Source: Brevibacillus_H sp049846925 (GTDB lineage: Bacteria; Bacillota; Bacilli; Brevibacillales; Brevibacillaceae). From it: a stretch of DNA of 64,000 nucleotides. Where the stretch lies: NCBI RefSeq assembly GCF_049846925.1, contig NZ_JBNCMT010000010.1, forward strand, positions 62,001 to 126,000. Direction: 5' to 3'. This document shows, piece after piece, positions 24,952-33,732 of the stretch. Position numbers and translations under genes: made by a program. The notes under the pieces were generated by a model that was not told where the DNA came from, searched no databases, and saw only the letters and a program-made list of their open reading frames with translations. Position 1 is the first letter of the stretch. Every line of letters begins with the position of its first letter.

Positions 24952-25918
24952 TTGATAATTGGTGCTTGGCTCCAAAAACAATTAACAGATCATCTACTTT
25001 CAAGGGTTCATCTGCATGCGGGTTACTGATAATACGCTCGTCCCTTCTGATCGCAACGATGGTTACTCCGAATTGCTCTCTTATCCGGTTTTCCTTGATG
25101 GTTTGGCCCACCAACTGAGAGCGAGACTGCACGATGATTTCTTCCACATTATACTCTTCCCGATTGGCTTGAAAGATGGTATCTACGAAATCCACACTGA
25201 TTGGCTTCAGAATCGACATGGCCATTCGCTTGCCGCCAATGTTGGAAGGACTAATGACTTTGTCAGCACCTGCCCGATGCAGCTTCTCCTCTGTTTCTGG
25301 CCTCTCTGCACGAGCAACGACCTGAATTTTTGGATTGATCCCTTTAGCTGTAAGAGAAATAAATACATTATCAGCGTCTTGCGGCAAAGTTGCAACCAAT
25401 CCAGCCGCTCGTTCAATTCCCGCTTCCAGCAACACACGGTCTTCTGTGGCATCACCTTCAATAAACAGTACGTCTTTGGGCAATCCCTCGAGGTGTGTGG
25501 TGTCCCGGTCAATGACGACCACAGGCACGGCTTCCTCTAGCAAGGCAGCAACCACTTGATGCCCTACCCTTCCTAGCCCGCAAATAATGATATGATTCTC
25601 TGATTGGGTAATGGAGCGATTCATCTTTTTCCTCCACATCGTCTTGGATAATTTCCCTTCCACAATACTGGCCACAACTGCTCCAAGTGCATAAGTTACA
25701 AGTCCTACCCCGATAGGAATGATAATAAGTGCAAATATTTTCGAGGCGAATGATTTCGGAATTACATCTCCATAGCCAACCGTAAGAAGGGAGATCGTTG
25801 TCATCCAAAACGCATCAAAAAAAGGAATGTTATCAATGTAACTGAACCCGACAGCTCCTGTCAGAACGATCAGGACGAGACCGATAATAATCAGTACGAC
25901 TTTACGATAGGTGCTCAT
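24926..25918 (-). CDS. Potassium channel with RCK/TrkA domains
   Basis: A 330-residue channel. Two membrane helices (about 8-28 and 65-90) flank a pore loop with the selectivity filter TVGYGD. The cytoplasmic RCK-N (TrkA-N) Rossmann domain starts at IICGLGRVGHQVV (about residue 113), and an RCK-C domain (about 245-325) follows. It is of the MthK/YugO type, in which a ligand such as Ca2+, nucleotides or NAD(H) gates K+ flow. Its last codons and terminator are duplicated at 15166-15236, marking the other side of the peptide island. The GNAT gene lies 18 bp upstream on the same strand. Confidence 0.92.
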   Translation of the reverse strand: MSTYRKVVLIIIGLVLIVLTGAVGFSYIDNIPFFDAFWMTTISLLTVGYGDVIPKSFASKIFALIIIPIGVGLVTYALGAVVASIVEGKLSKTMWRKKMNRSITQSENHIIICGLGRVGHQVVAALLEEAVPVVVIDRDTTHLEGLPKDVLFIEGDATEDRVLLEAGIERAAGLVATLPQDADNVFISLTAKGINPKIQVVARAERPETEEKLHRAGADKVISPSNIGGKRMAMSILKPISVDFVDTIFQANREEYNVEEIIVQSRSQLVGQTIKENRIREQFGVTIVAIRRDERIISNPHADEPLKVDDLLIVFGAKHQLSKFEKATKG

Positions 25919-25936
25919 TCATGTCCCTTCTATCTG

Positions 25937-26374
25937 TTATCTGAACTTTTTTACAAACCGATAACCTGTGATGTTGAAGCCTAAGTCTTTGTAAAATTGA
26001 TGCGCCTCTTCTTCCCGGCCAAATCCACTAACCAACCACGTACCGATGCAGCCTTGTTCTTTTGCCAAATGATCGGCATATTCCATCAGTTGGCGGCCAA
26101 CTCCTTTTCTACGTGCTTCTTGATCAACAACAATAGATGATATTTCCCCATATTTCGTGACATCCTCAATGTTTTCACGAATACGGTACGACATCACACC
26201 ATAAATCCGCTCATTTTCCTCCCAAACATACAGTGAATCGAAAGGGCTACTCTCCACAAATTCGATTCGATTCATCATCTCCTGCTCCGATACTTCATGC
26301 CTGCTTAGTTGCGCCATCAACTCACTGAGTCTTTTACTGTCTTGCATCTTTGCCTTGCGAATATGAATGGACAT
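25937..26374 (-). CDS. GNAT family N-acetyltransferase
   Basis: A 145-residue acetyltransferase. The acetyl-CoA pyrophosphate-binding motif is QEARRKGVGRQLM (about residues 84-96), preceded by the strand EISSIVVD, and the C terminus FYKDLGFNITGYRFVKKF is typical. The substrate is not predictable. It lies 18 bp upstream of the potassium-channel gene on the same strand and may be co-transcribed with it. A weak terminator-like region separates it from ung. Confidence 0.9.
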   Translation of the reverse strand: MSIHIRKAKMQDSKRLSELMAQLSRHEVSEQEMMNRIEFVESSPFDSLYVWEENERIYGVMSYRIRENIEDVTKYGEISSIVVDQEARRKGVGRQLMEYADHLAKEQGCIGTWLVSGFGREEEAHQFYKDLGFNITGYRFVKKFR

Positions 26375-26424
26375 CCTTTTCCTTCCCTCCGCTTACCTAT
26401 CAATTCCTGAAAATACCTTTCAAC

Positions 26425-26465
26425 ACGAAAAGCCTCTTTCCTTTTACCGGGAGAGAGACTCGTTA
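26425..26465 (-). terminator. Probable terminator of ung
   Basis: On the minus strand a stem with G-U pairs (GTCTCTCTCC with GGAAAGAGGC) is followed by TTTT. It lies 14 bp past the stop of ung. Confidence 0.45.
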
Positions 26466-26478
26466 GTTTTTCTTTCCT

Positions 26479-27156
26479 CTATAAATCAGGAATCTGCCAA
26501 TTGATTGGTGCGATACCCGTCTTCTCAAGGAACTGATTAGCTTTGGAAAAAGGACGGCTGCCAAAAAATCCTCGATGCGATGAAAGCGGACTTGGATGCG
26601 GTGATCGAATAATGTAGTGATGATTTTTCGTAATCAACTGCTGCTTGTCTTGGGCATGCTTCCCCCAGAGAATAAATACGACTGGTTGTTCACGGTCATT
26701 CAATGTGGTAATCACCTTGTCTGTAAAGGTCTCCCAACCAACTCCTTTATGTGAGTTCGGCTGACTCTCACGAACGGTCAAGACAGTATTCAGCAAAAGA
26801 ACTCCTTGCTTCGCCCACGAGACCAAGTGTCCGTGATTCGGAATCGTACACCCCAAGTCAGCTTGCAGTTCCTTGAAGATATTTTGTAAAGATGGCGGAG
26901 CGGGAACCCCAGGCTTCACAGAAAAACTTAAGCCATGGGCTTGTCCTGGACCATGATAGGGATCTTGTCCGAGAATGACAACCTTCGTTTCTTCATACGA
27001 AGTGTAGTTCAAGGCGTTAAATATATCGTAGCGATCCGGATAGATCGGACCCGAATTGTATTCGTTCACCAAAACTTCCCGAATCCGCAAATAGTATGGC
27101 TGTTCAAATTCTTGGTTCAAATATTGAGCCCAATCATTTTTGAGAATTTTCATCAT
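26479..27156 (-). CDS. ung: Uracil-DNA glycosylase
   Basis: A 225-residue family-1 UDG that removes uracil from DNA to start base-excision repair. The water-activating motif is GQDPYHG, the middle motif is LLLNTVLTVR and the leucine-loop motif is HPSPLSSHRG. The start is placed at the ATG ATG pair (27156) because GGGAAG precedes it and family members begin at this point; a reading frame to 27189 adds 11 non-conserved residues. It is a single gene. Confidence 0.95.
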   Translation of the reverse strand: MMKILKNDWAQYLNQEFEQPYYLRIREVLVNEYNSGPIYPDRYDIFNALNYTSYEETKVVILGQDPYHGPGQAHGLSFSVKPGVPAPPSLQNIFKELQADLGCTIPNHGHLVSWAKQGVLLLNTVLTVRESQPNSHKGVGWETFTDKVITTLNDREQPVVFILWGKHAQDKQQLITKNHHYIIRSPHPSPLSSHRGFFGSRPFSKANQFLEKTGIAPINWQIPDL

Positions 27157-27293
27157 AACACTTCCCGAATTAGCTTTTCTAATATCCATTTACTATTTCA
27201 TCATAAGGCAAAACAGACCTTTAGCAAATCCCCCCCTTGACCTCGAGTATACTCTAGCTTTTATGATGAACTTAAGAGAGGATGTGCGCACAT

Positions 27294-27677
27294 ATGCTTC
27301 TCAAAATTAGCGAAGTTGCAGAAATGCTGAACATTTCCATCCATACCATCCGCTACTACGAAAAACTGGGGATGATTCAGGTAAATCGCCAAAACAGCAT
27401 TAGAGTATTCACAGAGCAGGACGTGAAGCTGCTCCGTGCCATTTTAGAGTGGAAAGAACTAGGATTTACCCTGGAGCAAGTAAAAACAATTGCCGCATTG
27501 GAAAAAAACGGACTAGGCTGCAAAGATGTTCAGCTTAATGAGTTAAAAGAAGGCTTGGCCCTTACAAAACTGGAAGAATTGAAAAAACTCCGTGTACAAA
27601 TTGATACCAGCATTCACGAATTGGAGAGGTTTCTTTCTGTTGTGAAAATTTTACAAGAAAAAGGAGAGTTCACATGA
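27294..27677 (+). CDS. MerR-family transcriptional regulator
   Basis: A 127-residue protein. The start at 27294 is chosen because the in-frame ATG at 27282 directly abuts the GAGAGG site. The N-terminal winged helix (KISEVAEMLNISIHTIRYYEKLGMI) is canonical, followed by the dimerisation coiled coil (about 75-125). One Cys sits in GLGCKDV. Its stop overlaps the start of a flavin reductase gene by 4 bp (ATGA), so the two form an operon and the regulator probably controls the reductase, perhaps in response to quinones or electrophiles. The effector is inferred from context only. Confidence 0.9.
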   Translation: MLLKISEVAEMLNISIHTIRYYEKLGMIQVNRQNSIRVFTEQDVKLLRAILEWKELGFTLEQVKTIAALEKNGLGCKDVQLNELKEGLALTKLEELKKLRVQIDTSIHELERFLSVVKILQEKGEFT

Positions 27678-28249
27678 ACTGTCTAATTGTGATAGCGCAT
27701 CATAACCCTGCCAGCTATAACCATGCCATCCTTCAAACAGTCAAAGACGAGTTGACCGCATCTGGACATCAAGTAAGAGTGCGAGATTTATATCAAATGA
27801 ACTTCAACCCGAATCACATACCCATTCCAGGCACGGTGCCAACTGATATTGCTATAGAACAAGAGCATATCCGCTGGGCAGAAAAAATGATTTTCATCTA
27901 CCCAACCTGGTGGACGAACATGCCTGCGATTCTCAAAGGATACATTGATCGTGTCTTTACCTATGGATTTGCCTATCAGTTTGTAGACAACAAGCTGGTT
28001 GGACAGTTTGCAGACAAACAGATATTTTTATTTACTACTACGAACAACCGAGAAGAAGACTACCGAAGCTCAGGAATGCTTGCCAGTATGAGTCAGGTTG
28101 TCGATGAGGGAGTATTTCGCTTCTGCGGAGTACGCCATCTAACCCATACGTATCTCTCTCATATTCATGGGATTACGGATGCTGAACGCAGTGCCTTGTT
28201 AGATGAAGTAAAAGAATGTATTCGGCGAGAACTGCTCGTCATCACATAA
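27674..28249 (+). CDS. NAD(P)H-dependent quinone oxidoreductase, flavodoxin-like fold
   Basis: A 191-residue FMN/FAD enzyme of the NQO1/KefF/YwrO group. Landmarks are VIAHHNPASYNHAI (phosphate loop), IFIYPTWWTNMPAILKGYID and VFTYGFAY, and a C-terminal GVRHLTHTYL. It reduces quinones or related electrophiles by two electrons, protecting from redox cycling. It is translated with the MerR gene before it. A strong terminator follows. Confidence 0.88.
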   Translation: MNCLIVIAHHNPASYNHAILQTVKDELTASGHQVRVRDLYQMNFNPNHIPIPGTVPTDIAIEQEHIRWAEKMIFIYPTWWTNMPAILKGYIDRVFTYGFAYQFVDNKLVGQFADKQIFLFTTTNNREEDYRSSGMLASMSQVVDEGVFRFCGVRHLTHTYLSHIHGITDAERSALLDEVKECIRRELLVIT

Positions 28250-28265
28250 GTAAACCAAAACTTAT

Positions 28266-28310
28266 AAAGCCACAGGAACGGAATTACCGTCTCTGTGGCT
28301 TTCTTTTTTG
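28266..28310 (+). terminator. Terminator of the MerR/reductase operon
   Basis: An AAAGCCACAG/CTGTGGCTTT stem with inner ACGG/CCGT pairs is followed by CTTTTTTG. It may also serve the convergent aldo/keto reductase gene. Confidence 0.85.
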
Positions 28311-28323
28311 CAGGAATCAAGAA

Positions 28324-29151
28324 TTAAAAATCAATATGATCCGGGTCTGGGCCAAAACGTTTATTTTGGTTTAAACCAGAAATTCTCTCCATGTCATCTG
28401 CACTAAGCTCGAAATCAAAAACATTCGAATTCTCAATGATACGGCTCTCGGTAATGGACTTAGGGATCGTGACTACGCCATTTTGTAAATCCCAGCGAAG
28501 GACAATTTGTGCAGGAGATTTGCCGTATTTTTTGCCTAGCTCATGCAATAGTGGAATGTCGAGATTTCCTTGCATGAGAGGGCTCCATGCTTCCAGTTGA
28601 ATCTCATTTTTCTTGCAGAATGTCAGAAGCTCATCCTGAGTAAGTAATGGATGGTATTCTACCTGATTTAACATCGGCTTTACTTGGCAATCGGCAAGGA
28701 TATCCTCGAGGTGATGAATCTTGAAGTTACTAACCCCAATCGCACGAACCAAACCATCGCTATAAAGCTTCTCCAATGCTTTCCATGTTTCTGTGTATTT
28801 TCCTACTACTGGCCAGTGAATCAGATACAGATCGAAATACTCCACGCCCACTTTGCAACGGCTTTCTTCAAATGCTGCCAGAGTGCTTTCGTAGCCTTGG
28901 TCAGAGTTCCATACCTTGGTGGTAATAAACAATTCCTCACGAGGAACGCCTGATTCCTTGATGGCTTTCCCGACACCTTCTTCATTTTTATAGATGGCAG
29001 CCGTATCAATACTGCGATAGCCGGCTTTTATTGCTGCCTTTACCGAATTCTCTACATCATTTCCTTCGCTTACTCTCCAAACGCCGAGGCCGAGCCACGG
29101 CATTTTAACTCCATTATGTAAAGTAGTAGTATCTGAAATTTTGGTAGTCAC
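28324..29151 (-). CDS. Aldo/keto reductase
   Basis: A 275-residue NADPH-dependent carbonyl reductase with the (beta/alpha)8 fold. The catalytic tetrad is visible: Asp in SIDTAAIYKNE with Tyr four residues on, Lys in FITTKVWN and His in LYLIHWP. The NADPH-binding end IPKSITESRIIEN is canonical. It starts at GTG 29151 with GGAGG about 8 nt upstream. It resembles YvgN/YtbE-type enzymes that detoxify methylglyoxal and similar aldehydes. The natural substrate is not certain. Confidence 0.92.
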   Translation of the reverse strand: MTTKISDTTTLHNGVKMPWLGLGVWRVSEGNDVENSVKAAIKAGYRSIDTAAIYKNEEGVGKAIKESGVPREELFITTKVWNSDQGYESTLAAFEESRCKVGVEYFDLYLIHWPVVGKYTETWKALEKLYSDGLVRAIGVSNFKIHHLEDILADCQVKPMLNQVEYHPLLTQDELLTFCKKNEIQLEAWSPLMQGNLDIPLLHELGKKYGKSPAQIVLRWDLQNGVVTIPKSITESRIIENSNVFDFELSADDMERISGLNQNKRFGPDPDHIDF

Positions 29152-29250
29152 AATACAATCCTCCTTAAACGATAGATTTGTTAGTTACTTACACTTCCTC
29201 ATTTTACCACACTTCTAGTTGAAAGAAAGTAAATCAATTTAAAAAAGTGA

Positions 29251-29279
29251 AAGCTGTTGACCAAAAAGATCAACAGCTT
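29251..29279 (-). terminator. Terminator of glnS
   Basis: A perfect AAGCTGTTGA/TCAACAGCTT stem with a 9-nt loop is followed on the minus strand by TCACTTTTTT. Confidence 0.85.
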
Positions 29280-29295
29280 ATCATATGCAAACCTC

Positions 29296-30948
29296 TTAAA
29301 TTTCAAATGAACTTTTTAACGACACAATTCGGTTAAACACTAACTTGTCTGCCGTAGTAACCTTCGGATCTACATTGAAGTATCCGTGACGGAAGAATTG
29401 GAACTTGTCATGAGCCTTGGAATCCTTCATGTTTGGCTCTACAAATCCATGTTGGATCTCCAGTGAATTCGGATTGACATGGTCCAGGAAGGTTTCTCCC
29501 TCTTCTTCCTTCGCATCGAGGATTAACGGTTCGTATAGACGGAATTCAGCCGCTACTGCTTGGCTTGCTTCCACCCAGTGAAGCGTTCCTTTTACTTTGC
29601 GACCCGTGAAGCCTGAGCCGCTCTTCGTTTCAGGGTCGTATGTGCAGTGAAGCTCAACCACATTGCCTTCCGCATCTTTGATGACCTCATTGCATTTGAT
29701 GAAATACGCATGCTTGAGACGAACTTCATTACCAGGGAAAAGGCGGAAATACTTCGCAGGCGGATTTTCCATGAAATCGTCTTGCTCTACATATATCTCC
29801 CGGGAGAACGGAATTTGTCTTGTTCCCATCTCTGGGTTCTCCGGGTTAATTTCTGCATCCAGCATCTCTACTTGGCCTTCTGGATAATTCGTAATGACGA
29901 CTTTCAGTGGTCGAAGTACAGCCATCGTACGAGGTGCTTTCAATTTGAGATCCTCACGAATGAAGTGTTCCAACATTCTCTCGTCTACTACGCTATAGGC
30001 GCGAGCTACTCCGATTTCACGGCAGAAGTTGCGAATCGCTTCTGGAGTGTATCCTTTGCGACGCAATCCGGAGATGGTAGGCATACGAGGGTCATCCCAT
30101 CCATCCACATAGTTCTCATCGACCAATTGTTTCAATTTACGCTTGCTCATAACGGTATTGGTGATATTCAGACGAGCAAACTCGTATTGATGCGGTACAC
30201 TCACTGTCTCACACTCACGAATCACCCAATCATAAAACGGGCGTTGATCCTCGAATTCCAGGGTACAGATCGAATGCGTAACCCCTTCGATCGCATCTTC
30301 CAACGGATGAGCAAAGGCGTACATCGGATAAATGCACCATTTGTCACCAGTATTATGGTGAGTGGCATGGGCAATACGGTAAATGACCGGGTCCCGTAAA
30401 TTGATATTCGGGGAAGCCATGTCGATTTTGGCACGAAGCACTTTTTCACCGTCTTTAAATTCGCCCTTGCGCATACGTGCGAACAAATCCAGATTTTCTT
30501 CTACTGAGCGATTGCGGTGTGGGCTATCTTTACCCGGCTCGGTCAATGTACCACGAGTTTCTCTGATTTCGTCCGCAGATAAATCATCTACGTAGGCTTT
30601 GCCTTTTTTAATAAGAAGAACGGCTTTATCGTACATCTCTTCGAAATAATCGGAGGCAAAGAACAAACCGTCCCAATCAAACCCCAACCATTTCACATCT
30701 TCTTTGATTGATTCAACGTACTCCACATCTTCTTTCAGCGGGTTCGTATCATCAAAACGCAAATTTGTTTTCCCTTTGAACTCATCCGCCACTTCAAAAT
30801 TCAGGCAAATGGATTTGGCATGTCCGATATGTAGGTATCCGTTAGGCTCCGGCGGGAAGCGAGTAACGATCGTATCTACCTTCCCGGACTTCAGGTCTTC
30901 TGCAATGATATTTTTTATAAAATTGGATGAAGCCGATTTGTTTTCCAC
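29296..30948 (-). CDS. glnS: Glutaminyl-tRNA synthetase
   Basis: A 550-residue class I synthetase charging tRNA-Gln. The GTG at 30948 is chosen because GAAAGG lies 9 nt upstream; a TTG 9 bp earlier abuts the site. HIGH-type motif is PEPNGYLHIGHAKS and the KMSKS-type motif is VMSKRKLKQL. The C-terminal anticodon-binding barrels are complete. Most Bacilli make Gln-tRNA by GatCAB transamidation, so a GlnRS gene is a lineage marker. The 5' leader has one hairpin (30977-31008, GGCATC/GATGCC arms) with no clear T-box motif. Confidence 0.95.
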   Translation of the reverse strand: MENKSASSNFIKNIIAEDLKSGKVDTIVTRFPPEPNGYLHIGHAKSICLNFEVADEFKGKTNLRFDDTNPLKEDVEYVESIKEDVKWLGFDWDGLFFASDYFEEMYDKAVLLIKKGKAYVDDLSADEIRETRGTLTEPGKDSPHRNRSVEENLDLFARMRKGEFKDGEKVLRAKIDMASPNINLRDPVIYRIAHATHHNTGDKWCIYPMYAFAHPLEDAIEGVTHSICTLEFEDQRPFYDWVIRECETVSVPHQYEFARLNITNTVMSKRKLKQLVDENYVDGWDDPRMPTISGLRRKGYTPEAIRNFCREIGVARAYSVVDERMLEHFIREDLKLKAPRTMAVLRPLKVVITNYPEGQVEMLDAEINPENPEMGTRQIPFSREIYVEQDDFMENPPAKYFRLFPGNEVRLKHAYFIKCNEVIKDAEGNVVELHCTYDPETKSGSGFTGRKVKGTLHWVEASQAVAAEFRLYEPLILDAKEEEGETFLDHVNPNSLEIQHGFVEPNMKDSKAHDKFQFFRHGYFNVDPKVTTADKLVFNRIVSLKSSFEI

Positions 30949-31063
30949 TGATATCAACCTTTCTCAACTGAAAACTGGCATCCACGCGTCAATCTCAACG
31001 CAGATGCCCTCTCTAACAGTCTGATTATCTTGTATTCAATAATACTGATTACCTAGCAAGGTT

Positions 31064-31387
31064 TCAACCTGTCGTCTGTCTCTGCAGGGCAATACGGTAA
31101 GGAAACAAGGTAGCTGTCATGACTTTGTGCTTGACTGCCGGGTCATTTTCCATGATATTTCTTGCCTCTTCCTCCGAATCTACCTCTAAAATTACGATAC
31201 CAAATGTGTTTTCATCCATTGTAAGAGTTCTCCCCGCCAGCACAACTTTTCCTTCCTCTGTTAATCCCTTCAGGACAGCAAAATGGTCCCCTACGATTCG
31301 TTCGTCTTCATTCGTCCAATTGGATTGCTCGAACAAGTGTGGGACCAGCTTTAAAACGTATATGAACTGTTTCTTCTGTTCTTCCAT
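31064..31387 (-). CDS. YciI-family protein
   Basis: A 107-residue protein with the dimeric alpha/beta ferredoxin-like YciI fold. Family marks are the DHFAVLKGLTEEGKVVLAGR region with its conserved His and Asp, and the DPAVKHKVMTATLFPY end. YciI proteins are thought to bind or convert small ligands by a conserved His-Asp pair; no reaction is established for this type. It lies 115 bp upstream of glnS on the same strand. Confidence 0.85.
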   Translation of the reverse strand: MEEQKKQFIYVLKLVPHLFEQSNWTNEDERIVGDHFAVLKGLTEEGKVVLAGRTLTMDENTFGIVILEVDSEEEARNIMENDPAVKHKVMTATLFPYRIALQRQTTG

Positions 31388-31695
31388 TCCGATGCCTCTT
31401 TTCTAGTGGTTCATCATTAATATGACAAAACACCCGATTGGTTAGTTACAGAATAGTACACAAACAACACCGAAGAAAAGTCGAACGATTTCAATATTTT
31501 CAAGTTATTTACCTTAATTAAAATCAATATTATCGATATGAATATGACTGCGTGCAATTTTTTGCGCATAACGCAACATTTTGCATAGTATTTTAGTTTA
31601 TGACCCTTTCTTTTCCTCATTTTTTTCACGATTGGTTGATTGGCAAAAGAGTTGCATTAGTAATTCGATGGTGGAAGAACAAAGGGGTTATGCAC
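31388..31695 (+). other. Gene-free region with candidate promoter for the oxidoreductase operon
   Basis: AT-rich stretch between divergent genes. TTGCGC, 18 nt, TAGTAT at 31562-31591 could be the promoter of the downstream operon. A 70-codon minus-strand reading frame here lacks a ribosome site and is not called. No hairpin or riboswitch was recognised. Confidence 0.35.
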
Positions 31696-32388
31696 ATGCT
31701 TGACAGACAAACCAATCAATCGTTATCCAGAATTACAATCATCACCGGTCATTATGGGTGTGGCAAGACAGAATTAGCGATTAACTTGGCGAGAACTTCT
31801 CGTGCAGCCGGCAATCAGGTTGCAATTGCTGATTTGGATGTGATTAACCCCTATTTTCGTTCAAGGGAAATGAACCATGTGTTCGAAAACGAGGGGATAA
31901 TCGTTATTGCTCCCAAAGGTGAGCTGGCCACTTCTGACCTGCCAGTCGTTTCCGGGGAAATATATCGATACATCGACGATCCATCCTTTCATCTGATTAT
32001 TGACGTAGGTGGCGATCGGGACGGAGCATTAGCAACTGGACAGTATGCACCACAACTGCAATCACATCAGCCAGACGTTTTGTTTACTGTTAATGCAAAC
32101 CGACCTGTAATCAGTCACGTAGAAGGTATTGTTGAAAACGTTTCCAAAATTCAAAAGTCACTTCGCCTTCCCATTACTGGATTCGTGAATACGACGAACT
32201 TGGGGTCGGAGACGACTTGGGATGATATTGAAAGGGGCTTACAAGTTACTGAGGCTGCATCCGAACAACTCAAGATACCATTTCTCTTCAGTTGTGTTGT
32301 CTCATCTTTAGCTAATCAAGCAAAAGAAACTTATCCAAACCACGATTGGTTCGAGATTGAACGTTATATGAAGTTGCCGTGGGAGTAG
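31696..32388 (+). CDS. MinD/ParA-like P-loop ATPase next to oxidoreductase genes
   Basis: A 230-residue nucleotide-binding protein. The ATG at 31696 is chosen because AAAGGGG lies 8 nt upstream; another ATG 6 bp earlier is too close. The deviant P-loop is GHYGCGKTE, followed by NLARTSRAAG, IADLDVINPYFRS (switch I) and LIIDVGGDRDGA (switch II). It resembles the ATPases of the cobyrinic acid synthase/MinD superfamily that often precede ferredoxin oxidoreductase operons. A role in cluster insertion or complex assembly is an inference. It begins the operon; the ferredoxin gene follows 21 bp after its stop. Confidence 0.8.
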   Translation: MLDRQTNQSLSRITIITGHYGCGKTELAINLARTSRAAGNQVAIADLDVINPYFRSREMNHVFENEGIIVIAPKGELATSDLPVVSGEIYRYIDDPSFHLIIDVGGDRDGALATGQYAPQLQSHQPDVLFTVNANRPVISHVEGIVENVSKIQKSLRLPITGFVNTTNLGSETTWDDIERGLQVTEAASEQLKIPFLFSCVVSSLANQAKETYPNHDWFEIERYMKLPWE

Positions 32389-32409
32389 AATCCGCAGGGA
32401 GGGTTATTC

Positions 32410-32646
32410 ATGCAAGAATCCAAGGTGTTATTTAAAGAAGAAATATGCAAGGGTTGCGGACTGTGCGTTTCTGTCTGTCCCGTATCAATTATTTCGTTAG
32501 CTGATTCCATTAACGGAAAAGGCTATCATCCTGCACAAGTAGCTGATCAAGAGAAATGCATCTCCTGTACCTTCTGTGCAATCGTATGCCCTGACTCGGT
32601 CATAACTGTATTCCGACCTGTCAAACAATCCAAAATTACAGCGTAG
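32410..32646 (+). CDS. 2x[4Fe-4S] ferredoxin subunit of 2-oxoacid:ferredoxin oxidoreductase
   Basis: A 78-residue protein with two CxxCxxCxxxCP motifs (CKGCGLCVSVCP and CISCTFCAIVCP), binding two cubane clusters. It is the delta-type subunit passing electrons from the catalytic subunits. GGGAGGG precedes the start. It lies 21 bp before the alpha subunit gene. The third to sixth residues are not needed for cluster binding, and no extra Cys is present. Confidence 0.93.
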   Translation: MQESKVLFKEEICKGCGLCVSVCPVSIISLADSINGKGYHPAQVADQEKCISCTFCAIVCPDSVITVFRPVKQSKITA

Positions 32647-32667
32647 CAAAGAGGGGGGACTCCACAC

Positions 32668-33732
32668 ATGGCAAAGGTATTAATGAAAGGCAATGAAGTA
32701 TTAGGTGAAGCAGCCGTTCAAGCAGGCTGTAAATATTTTTTCGGTTACCCGATTACTCCCCAGAATGAACTGGTTTCCTATATGGCGGAGCGTCTGCCAG
32801 AAGTAGGCGGAGCTTTCGTACAAGCTGAAAGTGAAGTTGCAGCGATCAATATGGTGTACGGTGCTGCAAGTGCAGGCGTTCGTGTAATGACTTCCTCTTC
32901 AAGTCCGGGAGTCAGCTTGATGCAAGAGGGAATTTCCTATTTGGCAGGGGCCGAGCTTCCAGCCGTTATCTGTAATATGATGCGTGGGGGCCCTGGCTTG
33001 GGTACGATCCAACCAGCTCAATCCGACTACTTCCAAGCGGTAAAAGGCGGTGGGCATGGTGATTACCGTCTCCCTGTTCTTGCTCCGGCAAGTCTCCAAG
33101 AGATGGTTGATCTGATGGCAGATGCTTTTGACATAGCCGATCAATATCGTACACCTGTCATGCTATTAGGTGATGGAATGATGGGTCAAATGATGGAGCC
33201 TGTTGAATTCAAAGAGCGTCCGAAAAAAGAGCTCCCTGAAAAAACATGGGCAACCAATGGTGTAAAAGGAGACGGACCTGCTAAATCGGTAACCTCTCTG
33301 TTCCTTGATCCGGAAGATTTAGAAAGACATAATGAACACTTGGATGCAAAGTTCAAGCAAATTGAGGCAAACGAAGTCCGTTTCGAGTCTTATCTCACGG
33401 AAGACGCTGATGTGATCCTGGTTGCTTACGGAACCATGGCTCGTATCGTGAAGAATGTCGTAAATAAAGCTCGTCAAAATGGTCTGAAAGCAGGACTTAT
33501 TCGTCCGATCAGCTTGTGGCCGTTTCCTCAACAACCATTTACAGATACAGTAGGCCATGTAAAAGCATACCTCACCGTTGAGATGAGCACAGGTCAAATG
33601 ATTGAAGATGTCAGACTCGCAGTAAACGGCAAAAAACCTGTTTACTTCAACGGTCGTGCCGGTGGTATGGTACCTACACAAGACAGCATCTTGAAATCGG
33701 TAGAGCAAATTCTTGAGGGGGTAATGGCATGA
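32668..33732 (+). CDS. 2-oxoacid:ferredoxin oxidoreductase, alpha subunit (VorB/KorA-like)
   Basis: A 354-residue subunit holding the pyrimidine-binding domain of the TPP enzyme. The YPITPQNELV motif and EVAAINMVYGAASAGVR segment (with the acidic residue that activates TPP) are canonical, followed by TSSSSPGVSLMQEG. The C-terminal domain has the LIRPISLWPFP motif. It converts a branched-chain 2-oxoacid or 2-oxoglutarate, CoA and oxidised ferredoxin to acyl-CoA, CO2 and reduced ferredoxin. Substrate choice between 2-oxoisovalerate and 2-oxoglutarate is not settled by sequence inspection. It overlaps the beta gene by 4 bp. Confidence 0.9.
   Translation: MAKVLMKGNEVLGEAAVQAGCKYFFGYPITPQNELVSYMAERLPEVGGAFVQAESEVAAINMVYGAASAGVRVMTSSSSPGVSLMQEGISYLAGAELPAVICNMMRGGPGLGTIQPAQSDYFQAVKGGGHGDYRLPVLAPASLQEMVDLMADAFDIADQYRTPVMLLGDGMMGQMMEPVEFKERPKKELPEKTWATNGVKGDGPAKSVTSLFLDPEDLERHNEHLDAKFKQIEANEVRFESYLTEDADVILVAYGTMARIVKNVVNKARQNGLKAGLIRPISLWPFPQQPFTDTVGHVKAYLTVEMSTGQMIEDVRLAVNGKKPVYFNGRAGGMVPTQDSILKSVEQILEGVMA

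Noticed and set aside
30958..31060. T-box leader before glnS
   Set aside because: Only one hairpin is present; no AGGGTGG-type T-box sequence or antiterminator.
31417..31629. A 70-codon minus-strand frame with a hydrophobic stretch in the promoter region of the oxidoreductase operon
   Set aside because: No ribosome site before its GTG and composition of AT-rich noncoding DNA.
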